A DNA stretch of 64,000 nt from Thalassocella blandensis. Its GTDB lineage: Bacteria; Pseudomonadota; Gammaproteobacteria; Pseudomonadales; Cellvibrionaceae. Made by a program: the position numbers and the translations under genes. Within the stretch, counting starts at the first letter, position 1; each line of letters begins with the position of its first letter. Location: contig CABFPG010000003.1 of assembly GCA_902141825.1 (NCBI GenBank), positions 682,001 to 746,000 on the forward strand, in the 5' to 3' direction. This document shows, piece by piece, positions 1 through 10,500 of the stretch. A model generated the notes under the pieces. That model had not been told where the DNA came from. It made no database searches and worked only from the letters and a program-made list of their open reading frames with translations.

Positions 1-1614
1 GGTTTTTACTGTGTCAGCAGCCATCAGGCAAGTGAAGTAATGAAACTCATTGAACATCACCGTCCCGACATCCTCATTCTGGACACTAGCCTGCCCAATG
101 TACAAAGCCGCATAATTCTGCAAACGCTACGGGATGACGTAAAACTGGCAGGCTTGCCCGTTTTATTACTATCGAGCGGAACCAACCCCGACATTATCAA
201 ACTGGCAAATGCTCAAGGGGCAAACGGAATCATCCCCAAGCCTCTTGAATTTAATGTGTTGCTTGACAGCATTCACACCGTATTAAAATCCAGCAAGTCC
301 ATTGATGCAGTTCTGGAGCGAATCACCAAAAAAGATACAGGCAACCAAACTGTACAACGACATTATTTTTACACCCGAATTGAAAAAGCCATTGGATTAA
401 ATGCACAAACGAACAGCCAGCTTTTGGTCAGTATTTCTTTTAAAAACCATGAAAATATTCGTCGCCAAATAGGATTTCACCAAATTGAAAAACTCACCGA
501 ACATATTACTGATGCTATTCAACAGGACTTGTCCGACAATGAGTTTATTACTCTGGTTTCCGAATTACATTTTGCCTTGATCCTTAGCAACACCAGTCAG
601 GCATCAATAGACAATCGTCTACAAAAGCTCATTGCCCGAATTAACAACCTGACTCCGAAACACAATAATTTCATAATATCTTTAAACGCCTGCCTCTCGG
701 CCATTCACCTGAATGCAAATTATCAGTCTGTGGACGAAGCGTTACATGCCGCAGAAGCTCCCTTACTTGAACTGGTAAAATCTCCCGACGATATTATTGC
801 CATTGAAAAAGGTAAAAGCCTGCAACCACTTAATGAAAGCGACCTGCTGCAGATAGTTGCCAATGCCATTAGCCAAAAATCTCTATATTTAAACTATCAA
901 CCGGTATTTGATATCTCTGGCCGAGAGAAGCTGTTTGAAGGTCTAGCCCGGATGCGAGATGGCAACCAGGCGATACTATTGCCCGATGATTTCATTGGCA
1001 ATATCCAAGCGTTACGCAAACAGGATGAGTTTAATCAGTTGATTATTCAAACCTGTATTGCCGACTTGAAAAAATTTCAGGTTGAGTCCAGTAAAAGCAC
1101 TGAGATCATCATTAAACTTATTCTGGACGCGCCTCTTGCACCGGAGTTTTTTTCCTGGCTGCAAACGCAGTTATATACCGGCGCCAGCAAAGAGCTGCAC
1201 AATCGAGTCGTGTTTGCCATCACCGAGGAAGATATTTACACACTACCGGAAAAAATTGCCACCTTAAAAAATGGTATTAAGCTGTTAGATTGCGATGTAA
1301 TGGTGGAAAAAATAGGAAGATCGGCTCAACAGTCTCTCGACCATTTTGATGAAATTGTAAAACTAAATGCCCGATATTTTAAACTTCACCCGAATATGAC
1401 GCGGGCGATTCTAAAACAGGAGGAAGACGCGCTCGACCTCTTGGCCGCGCTGCAAAAACTCGGCATTCCAATTATTGCCAGTCACGTGGAAGACAATTCC
1501 ATGTTTTCCCGGCTGTGGGAGTCCGGCATCCGCTATTTCCAAGGGTACTTTGTAAAGCGTCCTGAGCAAACACTGGAATTTGATTTTAGTTTCGAAGATA
1601 CCGAGCTCACCTGA
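1..1614 (+). CDS. Response-regulator-like protein with degenerate GGDEF and EAL domains, 5' end outside window
   Basis: The frame is open from base 1, so the true start lies upstream; an internal ATG at 40 would cut the receiver domain in half. The visible order is the C-terminal part of a receiver domain (conserved 'ILDTSLP' phospho-acceptor strand and 'PKPLE' Lys loop), a GGDEF-like domain, then an EAL-like domain to the end. Both output domains look inactive: the GGDEF position reads SELHF, the first EAL position reads 'FEGLAR', the DDFGTG loop is replaced by 'CDVMVEKIG', KID by KLH and AEGVE by ASHVE, while the late 'YFQGYFVKRP' is kept. This pattern is typical of FimX-like c-di-GMP receptor or scaffold proteins rather than enzymes. 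That role is inferred; no PAS domain is seen between the receiver and GGDEF parts. The next gene converges from the right. Confidence 0.8.
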   Translation, partial: GFYCVSSHQASEVMKLIEHHRPDILILDTSLPNVQSRIILQTLRDDVKLAGLPVLLLSSGTNPDIIKLANAQGANGIIPKPLEFNVLLDSIHTVLKSSKSIDAVLERITKKDTGNQTVQRHYFYTRIEKAIGLNAQTNSQLLVSISFKNHENIRRQIGFHQIEKLTEHITDAIQQDLSDNEFITLVSELHFALILSNTSQASIDNRLQKLIARINNLTPKHNNFIISLNACLSAIHLNANYQSVDEALHAAEAPLLELVKSPDDIIAIEKGKSLQPLNESDLLQIVANAISQKSLYLNYQPVFDISGREKLFEGLARMRDGNQAILLPDDFIGNIQALRKQDEFNQLIIQTCIADLKKFQVESSKSTEIIIKLILDAPLAPEFFSWLQTQLYTGASKELHNRVVFAITEEDIYTLPEKIATLKNGIKLLDCDVMVEKIGRSAQQSLDHFDEIVKLNARYFKLHPNMTRAILKQEEDALDLLAALQKLGIPIIASHVEDNSMFSRLWESGIRYFQGYFVKRPEQTLEFDFSFEDTELT

Positions 1615-1644
1615 AACCTGCCTTTCCACGATGAGACGACAGCA

Positions 1645-3141
1645 CTATCTTCCCGGATGCAACTGCTGAAGGCTGATGGAAGTTCCATTATCCAATACCA
1701 TACGCGCGTGCTTTCGCTGTAATTGTCTGGGTTCTGCAACACCGCAAGAATGCGCAATCGTTCCCACTTCTTTCTGCATGTTTTTCGCGTAAGCAGCAAC
1801 TCGCTCAGCTTTATTTTCCGGAACCAGACCATATTGCAGTTTTTTATCGTGCGTCGCGACACCGGTGGGACAAGTGTTTTTATTGCACTGTAAAGACTGA
1901 ATACACCCCAGCGCGAACATAAATCCTCTCGCAGAAACGACAAAATCTGCACCGGCACAAAACGCCCAAGCAACTTCCGAAGGGTTAACCAATTTGCCAC
2001 TGGCAATAATCTTAATCCGCTTTTTCAAATCGTACTTATGGAGAATATCCGCAACGCCTGGCAAACTTTCATGAATAGGCATTCCCATATTATCGATCAA
2101 GCTCATTGGCGCAGCGCCGGTACCACCATCAGCGCTATCGATAGTGATAAAGTCTGGCGCATATTCCTCACCCGCATTTTTGATGTATTCACACAGATTT
2201 TCAAAAAACGAAAAATCCCCAACCACCGTTTTGAAACCTACAGGCTTTTTCGCCACTCGGCGAATACGTTGAATGTATTCCATCAAATCCTCAACGCTAT
2301 TGATTTCGGGATGACGGTTGGGACTGATCGCACTTTTACCCACTTCAATTCCACGAATCTCTGCAATTTCGCTGGTCACCTTAGCCCCGGGCAATATGCC
2401 TCCTTTACCCGGTTTTGCGCCTTGAGCCAGTTTTAGTTCAAACATTTTAACTTGAGGGTACGCGGCTATTTTTGCCAGGCGCGCTTCATCCAGCTGACCC
2501 AAGGCATCGCGCACACCAAATTTTGCCGTACCAATTTGAAAGACCAGATCTGCACCGCCTTCAAGATGATAGGAGGACAGGCCTCCCTCACCAGTGTTTA
2601 ACCAAATTCCCGCCTTTTTCGCACCCAATGATAAAGCGCGAACCGCAGGCACTGAAATCGCGCCATAACTCATACCCGATATATTGAACAGACTGGACGT
2701 AATATAAGGGTGTTCGACATGCGGCCCAATAGTCACCAGCGAGGGGTCAACCGAGTCCACCTCTAATGTGGGAAATGCGCAATTCACAAAATAGATTGTG
2801 CCGGGCGGGCGTAAATCACGTGTCGAACCAAAAGCCACGGTAGTATCAACATCTTTTGCCGCCCGATACACCCAACTGCGTTCAGCGCGATTAAATGGCA
2901 ACTCTTCGCGATCCATCGCAAAAAAGTATTGGCGAAAGAAGGTTCCGAGATGTTCAAACAAATAACGGAAACGCCCGATCACAGGATAGTTGCGCCGAAC
3001 AGTACTGCGTTTTTGTGTTCGATCCAACACATAAATAAAAGCAATGGCAATCAATGCAATAATGATGCAGGCCACAAAAGAATAGGCAAGCACCTGAATC
3101 ACAGTAAAAGTAAAGTTCGGTATCAACATAGGATTTTCCAT
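1645..3141 (-). CDS. FMN-binding glutamate synthase-like protein
   Basis: A 498-residue protein of the glutamate-synthase central/FMN domain family found as a stand-alone gene in many proteobacteria; its physiological substrate is not established. Residues 10-40 form one membrane segment. The rest matches the FMN barrel: 'FNISGMSYGAISVPAV', 'NTGEGGLSSYH', 'GAKPGKGGILPG', 'DSADGGTGAAP' and 'ADFVVSARGFMFALGC'. The latter continues into a cysteine cluster (C-x5-C-x4-C, 'GCIQSLQCNKNTCPTGVAT') that in GltB holds the 3Fe-4S centre. There is no glutaminase (class II amidotransferase) domain and no GXGXG domain, so it is not a complete GltB. The ATG at 3141 follows an alternative GTG. It probably acts as a membrane-attached oxidoreductase; this is inference. 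Confidence 0.85.
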   Translation of the reverse strand: MENPMLIPNFTFTVIQVLAYSFVACIIIALIAIAFIYVLDRTQKRSTVRRNYPVIGRFRYLFEHLGTFFRQYFFAMDREELPFNRAERSWVYRAAKDVDTTVAFGSTRDLRPPGTIYFVNCAFPTLEVDSVDPSLVTIGPHVEHPYITSSLFNISGMSYGAISVPAVRALSLGAKKAGIWLNTGEGGLSSYHLEGGADLVFQIGTAKFGVRDALGQLDEARLAKIAAYPQVKMFELKLAQGAKPGKGGILPGAKVTSEIAEIRGIEVGKSAISPNRHPEINSVEDLMEYIQRIRRVAKKPVGFKTVVGDFSFFENLCEYIKNAGEEYAPDFITIDSADGGTGAAPMSLIDNMGMPIHESLPGVADILHKYDLKKRIKIIASGKLVNPSEVAWAFCAGADFVVSARGFMFALGCIQSLQCNKNTCPTGVATHDKKLQYGLVPENKAERVAAYAKNMQKEVGTIAHSCGVAEPRQLQRKHARMVLDNGTSISLQQLHPGR

Positions 3142-3222
3142 CACACAGGCAAAGAAGTATGGCGGGATTTAATTAGCGTATAGCGGCGGAGATCCGCGCG
3201 CTGAATGCTGAAACGGGTGGTG

Positions 3223-3636
3223 TTATTCTTCGTCGCTTTTGCTGAGCATACGAAAATAGATAATGTCTTTATCATCAACATCAAACTGGCCGCCAAGTTT
3301 TATATGTCCTTGGCCAACCAGTGGATAAAAGCGGTTTTTAATAACAAAAGGCTCTGCCCGTCCCACTCTTAAGAAGGTTCCATTGGTGCTACGATCCAAC
3401 ACACCTATTTGGTTGGCTTGCACAACGATTGCACAGTGTTTACGCGAAGCGACATCCGTATTCACAATAATATCGCAGGCTCGTTCATCACGGCCAATAA
3501 GTTTGGGGAGGTCAGTTTTTCGATATGACATTTCCTTGCCGCGATAAAACAACTCGATGTGCGTCGCTGGTGAATTAATTTTGTTTTTAATTTCGGTATT
3601 GTATTTGGCCGAAACGGTTTGATCACGATCGCTCAT
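3223..3636 (-). CDS. FHA-domain protein (small)
   Basis: A 137-residue protein made almost wholly of one forkhead-associated domain. The phosphothreonine-binding signature is present in order: 'LIGRDERACDI', 'VASRKHCAIVV' and 'LDRSTNGTFLRVG'. No signal peptide or membrane helix. FHA domains bind pThr peptides; the partner is not encoded nearby (no Ser/Thr kinase or phosphatase seen in the window). A second FHA gene lies 71 bp upstream on the same strand and the two are probably co-transcribed. The ATG at 3636 is preferred over a GTG three codons earlier. Confidence 0.8.
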   Translation of the reverse strand: MSDRDQTVSAKYNTEIKNKINSPATHIELFYRGKEMSYRKTDLPKLIGRDERACDIIVNTDVASRKHCAIVVQANQIGVLDRSTNGTFLRVGRAEPFVIKNRFYPLVGQGHIKLGGQFDVDDKDIIYFRMLSKSDEE

Positions 3637-3707
3637 GTACTTCACTCACTTTCCCGAAGCTAGATGCATTTGTTACCACTACCATCCTGGTGGTCATCGA
3701 TATCTGC

Positions 3708-4397
3708 TTATTTTATAAGAAGAGCATACAATGCTAAAACCAATACGAGGATTAGTAAACCAGCGAAGATAACTTTATTCGCTTTGGGCTTGCTTTTATT
3801 GACCGCACGGCCTGCTTGGGGTTCGCTTTTTATTGCGCGCTGCTGAGCAGAGAATTTACGCTCGTATGCGGCGGGAGGCACGACAGGTGCACGAGCCATT
3901 GTCATACCCCCTGCACCATGCGCTTTCACATCCGATTTTCGCTGTGTTAAATCCAAAGGCACAGCCTTATCGTCACGGTGCTTGATAAGCTCTTCCACAG
4001 CCGGACGATCGGTAACATCCTTCAAATGCCCGGGGCTTGTTGTATTTTTCGCAACCATCTCCGTGGCATCTGCGCCACCGGAATGAAGAGAGGTTACACG
4101 AAAAATTACATCATCGAATGCGATCTGATCACCCAGCCCAATTTCAGTGCGCCGTTTTACCGGTACACCATTGACGAACGTCCCATTGGATGACTGCAAG
4201 TCTTCTACAAAGATGGCATTTGCTGCCACGATTATTTTGGCGTGATAGCGTGAAACCTGAATGGATCGAAGCTGAATATCGCACTCCACTTCACGGCCGA
4301 TCAATACTTCGCCGCTTAAGGTATGCATATCCCCTGTTTCCTGGGATCTTAGTGCCAGTAGAGGCTGCGCCAACGAAGCGCCGGTGGTGTCATTCAC
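3708..4397 (-). CDS. FHA-domain protein with C-terminal membrane anchor
   Basis: 229 residues. An FHA domain occupies about residues 20-110 ('VLIGREVECDI', 'VSRYHAKII', 'LQSSNGTFVNG'), followed by a basic, Pro/Ala-rich linker (about 130-205) and a single hydrophobic helix at the very C-terminus ('VIFAGLLILVLVLALYALL', about 209-227). The topology is therefore tail-anchored with the FHA domain in the cytoplasm. The only in-frame start is GTG at 4397, just after an in-frame stop. It is followed by the smaller FHA gene. Function unknown beyond pThr recognition known for the family. Confidence 0.75.
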   Translation of the reverse strand: MNDTTGASLAQPLLALRSQETGDMHTLSGEVLIGREVECDIQLRSIQVSRYHAKIIVAANAIFVEDLQSSNGTFVNGVPVKRRTEIGLGDQIAFDDVIFRVTSLHSGGADATEMVAKNTTSPGHLKDVTDRPAVEELIKHRDDKAVPLDLTQRKSDVKAHGAGGMTMARAPVVPPAAYERKFSAQQRAIKSEPQAGRAVNKSKPKANKVIFAGLLILVLVLALYALLIK

Positions 4398-4524
4398 AAT
4401 TCAAGGCCATTTGAGTGCTTTCAGCATGATGGAGGATTGTTTTGCCTAAACCTACGTTTATAGCATAACAGTCTGCGAAGCTTATGCTTTATTTTTTCTG
4501 AGGAAAAGTAAAAAGAAATGCATT

Positions 4525-4548
4525 AAAAAGGCGGAATTTTCATCCGCC
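4525..4548 (-). terminator. Intrinsic terminator after the giant lipoprotein gene
   Basis: A 6-bp GC-rich stem (GGCGGA 4530-4535 pairs with TCCGCC 4543-4548) is followed on the minus strand by a T run and lies about 40 bp past the stop of the 2387-residue gene. It separates that gene from the FHA pair. Confidence 0.65.
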
Positions 4549-4586
4549 CATTCATTGGAGCGCCATCTTAGCGTGTCATTTCACAG

Positions 4587-7500
4587 CTAAAACGCCAGCG
4601 GTGGGTTAAACCCTGCGACAACCTGATCACGGGCCAGTGCGTCCAATATCAACTCCTGCATACTCTGCCCAGCCAGGGACTTGCGACCCTCGCGGACGAT
4701 GCTCCCAAATCCGGTTTCACTCTCCTCATCAAGAAAGAAGAAAGGGTGCGCCTCCTCTTGATCAAGATCCGTCATCTGCATCACGCTGGCAGGGATCTCA
4801 AAACCATAAACCGCTATTGCTCCCACTGCGCTGCTAGTAATAGCCGCCTCACCGACGAGAAGCGGACTGGTACCGTCATGACGATATTTGAAAAATACTG
4901 CACGCAAGTTAGCACCAGCAATAGCACCATCCGATGACGCGAGAACACCGAGTATTTCAAAGCGACCGCTCTGATCATAGCCCTCACCTGCCCAGAACTG
5001 CCCATGCACCATCCCCTCTAACAGCTCGTTATCGGAAAATACGGCATCATCCAAACTGGTTGCAAGGACTGGGGCATCATTCCCGTCCACACCAATCGTA
5101 ACGCCATTGGCACAATCCAGGGCCAACGACTCCAGCCATTCGTTGTCACACCACAGAGCATACTGATCGTTTTGCAGCGTAATACTGGCCACGTAGGCTA
5201 TAGCGCCCTCATTGAACACGGCTTCGGGCGAAAGTCCATATGCCCAGTCATCACCGAGGATTGAAAGTACCGACATACCGCTGATATCAAACGCTGCCAG
5301 ATCAATGTACTGTTGATCAAGCCCAGCTGGCGTCCCTTCAACAGTGGCTTCCAGAACAGCCGTTTCACCGCCATTGACATAGCCGTTAATCATATACACA
5401 TCATCGACAACAACTAACCCGCTCGCGGTTAAAAACAGCTCTTGCTCCACACTGCTTTCTGTTACCCAGTGACCTGCAGATTCATCCCAAAAATGAAACT
5501 GTTCTACAGCACCGTCTACGATCGTGCCATACTCAAACTCTACGAAACCATCCTCCCATTGATCCGACTCAAACCAGGCTATTCCCCCGTTCTGGAAAAC
5601 GGTTTGTTCAACCACCTCTTCCGGTGGCAATCCGCTCACCGCGGTGCCGGTTTCGACACATTGTGTCGGATTGTCTTGCGGTCCCGTCGATTCCGTAAAG
5701 TTAAAGGAGAAAGTCTTCAAAGTGTCATTGAACACACCGTTCGAACTACTGAAGCTTTCATTTTCGCCCCACATTTCGAATGTTCCATTGGCTTGCATAA
5801 CGCCAACCAATCCACGGCCTTCATCCTCTGCGACCACCCGCAAAAATATTTGATTCCCTTGCATACTGATATTCACCAGGAATGCCTCATCATTGAGAGC
5901 GTCACAATTTCCCGTGGCTTCATCAAACTCGTTCGCGCCCTCTTGACGGGTTAAATCCACCCGATACACACCGTTCATAAGCGGAACGACCACATCACAG
6001 ACATCGCCAAGTCCATCCATATCTGAATCTAGCTGGTCTTCATTGGCGATGACCGGACAATTATCTTCTTCGTCGAATAACCCATCTCCATCGATATCCA
6101 TACGCTCTGGCAGTGAAGGCCCGCCTTGGTCAAAACCACGCCAAATCAGAATCTCAACCTCTGTCGCCAGATCTTGTATATCGATAAACATCCCTTGCCC
6201 ATCTGCCGCCAGATATTCAATCGTCAGCATATTGCCATCGCGTGGTAATTCAAAACCTGCCGACTCCATGACTTCACCCGTCATTAAGTCTACGTGGCGC
6301 AGCATCGCGCTGGTATTGCCGACTGGCAGCGAAACCGAAATTGTCGACATACCGATATTGAAATCCACTATAGGCTCAACAGACGCACCACCAAACAGCA
6401 ATTCACCGGTGGCAGCATCACGCCCTAAACTTACTTCCCCTTGTTCCAACGTGATTTCAGCCAGTGGTTGTTCGCAATCATCACAGCCGACATCAGCGCC
6501 GATAGTCTGTACATTCGAAATCGCTACGAGACTGTAGCCAGAAAATTCACCTACGGCATTTTGCAAAGCTGCCAGCATGGTGAAGTGGCAACTGCGCTCG
6601 CCTAGCCAAGGGACACTGAGATAAAAAACTGGAGGTATCGCATTGCCGCTGTCATCTTTCGCAGACGCGTAAAAGGAAAGATTTTCTTCAGGCATCCACT
6701 GTTCAGCACCCGGCGCTGAACCGGAGCAAAACAGATTCAGTTCGTAATCATACGCATCAGCAATAATCTCTCCCGACACCACAAAATCCATTCCTACATC
6801 CAGAACTGATAATGCTTTAAAACTTTGTGGCGACGCATCACCAATTACAATACTCAAGTCATCCAACACCGTCACGCTGTCAGGATCGGCAACGAGTACT
6901 GAATGATGCACCTGCATGTTCTGACGCGCTGGGCAAGCTTCATCACCGCACATAATAGGACTGCCATCGGATTCAGTCGGCGCTCTGAAACTCACCTTAA
7001 CATCCAAGGCAATTCGACCATCTATTACAGTCCCTTCGGGGATAAAGAACGAATAACCCAGTCCATCACCGTGGCGATAACGCTCCAGAATTTCCACACC
7101 GGAAACATTACCTCCAGCGCAGACATAGTCAATATATTCACCACTTTCGCTGATGGAAGGAGGCTCGCAACTCAAAAGTGTTTGCAGGGAGTCATCACCA
7201 AACAATTGCGGACTGCTGAGGCTGATGGACTCGATTTCTCCAGGATAAACATTGTGGGTTTCGACCAGCAGAGACTGCCAGATACCACTATTACCATCTG
7301 ATTCATTCAGGACAGTAACCGTCACAGTTTCCTCGAGACCACCACCGCCAGCCCCACCTTCTGATGGATAACCGGGAATATAAGGGTCTTGGTCATTTTC
7401 ATCGAACAAGGCAGGCACACCATCCGCATCAAGATCGAAGACACTGCCTACCGATGTGTTCAAATCGCTGGCCACAACAAGATTGGCATGAGACTCGGGA

Positions 7501-10500
7501 CAATGACTAAACTGGCCGAGTAAGCACACAACAATTTTCTGATTATTTTGTGTATCTGAATTTTCAGCGATGGCGGCGGCATAGTGAATCCATTCGATAT
7601 TCAGTTCCCAATTCGCATAAGGATCATCCGCAGGCCTGTCTCGGATTACACGACCGATGTAGACCGGTGACTGCGTTTCTTGTGCATGATCACTAAACAC
7701 AGCTATCAAATCATTGTGGCGTAAATTTGTTGCCGCTGAGCTCGCGTTGGCGGGGCTGGAATTCATCACCCAGGTATGATTGCTTTTATCGAACCTTAAG
7801 GTAGCCAACGTTATTCCTGTACGGGCCGCATTCACATCAACCGGAATGCTGGAATAATCCGCGGGAACACCAAACACAGCATCGAACGAATCTATCGACG
7901 TGATATGTTCTTCAAAATGATCAGCAGAATAACGCAGCGCTATACCATCTGTTGCGTTTTCCAGAAGTGTGTAATGACTTTCGTTTGCAGCATCAACAGC
8001 CACTTGTTGAGGCTCCAGCAAATGCGGTCCACTATAACCACTGGGAGCTTGCAAAATCAGCCAGTCGCCGTATAGCAGGTACTCATATCGAATATCGCCA
8101 TCTGCAGGATCACCGTCATCACTGAAGGCCAGATCCGGCACGGAAATGACGCCGAGACTGTTCACTCTGGCAAATCCCATATCGATACTTGCACGTGTTA
8201 CACCTTGCTCGTCAAATAAATCAAGATAACGGATTTCTACAATCCAGAATTTACCTTCAGCATCTCGCATTAGATACAAACGGTTGTGATCAAATTGCTC
8301 CGCATCGGCTGCAAAGTGAATAGAAGGAAGCAGCGCTGAATCATCAACGGCCAAGGCTTCAACCACATCGCGTATATTACTCCCGAGCACACTGCGCATA
8401 TCATAAAGTGGCGCATAAGAAGTATTGCCCGCTTGTGATTCTTGTAGCGAAACATACAACACGCCGTCCATCCAGGCTCCATACAGCGGAGCAAAACCGA
8501 CACTGGATTCTGCCCTGGCATTAATCACAAATTCCGTTTCTGCCGACTGAAAAGTGAAATCCACTTTGCCATAGCCTTCTGCCTCTTCCTCGGCGGTCAG
8601 TAGAGTTAAGCCACCGGCCTGAGTAAAGTTGGACACATCCAGCCCTTCTTCCTGCGCTGTGCCATCGGGCCCAACGCGACGCTGATCGCTCACCAGCCCC
8701 ATTCCGGGAACAGTGTTACTATTCGCACCGTGATTATCTGGTCCGATAAAAACCGGATATTGGATATCACAAAGACTGAGGTGAGGGGCAAAACCATCTA
8801 CCCAGAAAAACAACTCGGGCAGTTCTGTGGTATAAGAAGGAATATCAAAGCGCAACACATAATCTCGCCCAAACACACCGGCAGAAACTTCTGTTGATAG
8901 GTTGTCAATGGTATAGGTACGTCTTGCTGGAATACCGTTAACACCAGTCCCATTCACCAGCGCACTGCTTATCTCAACCTCAATGGCCGTGGTGCCTTTT
9001 TGGAAAGACCCGGTACTGTCATTGTACGTTACCGGATACACCGACACCCCCAGCTGCCCTTCTGGATCACTGCCGTCGAACATTTCGACAGTGCACATCG
9101 CATCAACCGTAGCCGCTCGAGCACTTTCATCGATAAAGTCTCCAACTTGCTGTTCTTTAAATTCCGGTAACTGAGGAAGATCGTCCAAGCCCGTGACCAA
9201 GGCGGCATTCGCGACATGAAAAAAATCACTATTGGTAATCGTCGAAGCTTTCAAAATATTGGCGATCAAACTGGTAATAGTGACATTATCGCCTGGCTGC
9301 ATAAATTTGATATTGCCAAAGTTTGGCACCAAACGCGTACTCTGCCCAATCGCTTCTTGCTTGAAAAAGCTGGATTCGGGATCAATTAAAAATTCGCTAC
9401 GAATCAAAAAATTCAGAAAAAATAATGCAGAACGAACATTGATTTCACTCTCGCCAGACAGTGTACGACCAAACAATGTTGCTGGGACCGAGGTTGTTAA
9501 ACCGCGTACAACCCGATCGCGCGCACGAAGATATGACGCATTCGCCGCCGTATCGGCTGTTCCCAGAATAAGCTGCCGATAGCCCTCTGCGGTTGCTGGA
9601 TATATCTCCAAAAGCACACGTTCTAAAGCAAAGGGATCATCCACACCAGACTGTTCATGTAAGAACTTTTCGTGCTGCAATTGTGACGCAACCGCCTCTG
9701 GCGCAAACTGGGCATAGAACCCGACTTTTTCGGTTAAGACTGCGGCAGACGCTGTCGCCGACTGCGGTAGCGTTAAACTTAAGGCACGTACTAACTCCGA
9801 ACTGTTAATAACGCTGGCACTCTCTAACGGCGCGACCCTGCCGCTGTACATCGGCAACCCTTCGGGACTTAAACTCACCCCCTCTTTCACCCAAATAAAA
9901 TTTTCAGCCAGAATAGATGAAAGTTTTTTAATTTTAATTGTTTCGTATTTTTTACTGATCAACGCATCCAACACCGCGGATGAAACCAGTGATGCCTCAT
10001 TAAGACGCCGATTTAATTCATGATATAAACGCACGCGATCCAGCAATGTATAATCCGCATTAGTGCTAACACCGGTGGCAATCCTGGCAAAAGCACTGTC
10101 AAGATTCAGCTGAAAATCAGCCGCTGTTTCACCACTCAGTAGCACATTGACAATATCTGAAAGTGCAGGCGCATGATAGAACGGTGCCTGCAGGTTTTCG
10201 TTTTCATCCAGCACTCCCAGCGCCGCTCCGGCGTCAGTAGTGTAATCACTGCCTACATCCAGTTCACCGCTGCCCACTTTAAACAACCGAATTGTGCGAT
10301 CATCATAGCCGCGCCCACCGGGCAAGCTGGCCGCAGGAATGTGAGGCGCGGAAGGCAAACTGATAGCGATAACGCCAGCATCACCCGAGGTATTTTGCTC
10401 CACCATGACCGCCAGCCCCATGGATAAAAACTGTCGAGTCAAACTTTGCCGAAGAATTTTATTTTTGTGCACAGCCTGGGCTTGTAGCACTTCCTCTGCG

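Noticed and set aside
5442-7301. Rightward open frames inside the giant lipoprotein gene
   Set aside because: Antisense frames in a biased-composition gene; no start signals or domains.
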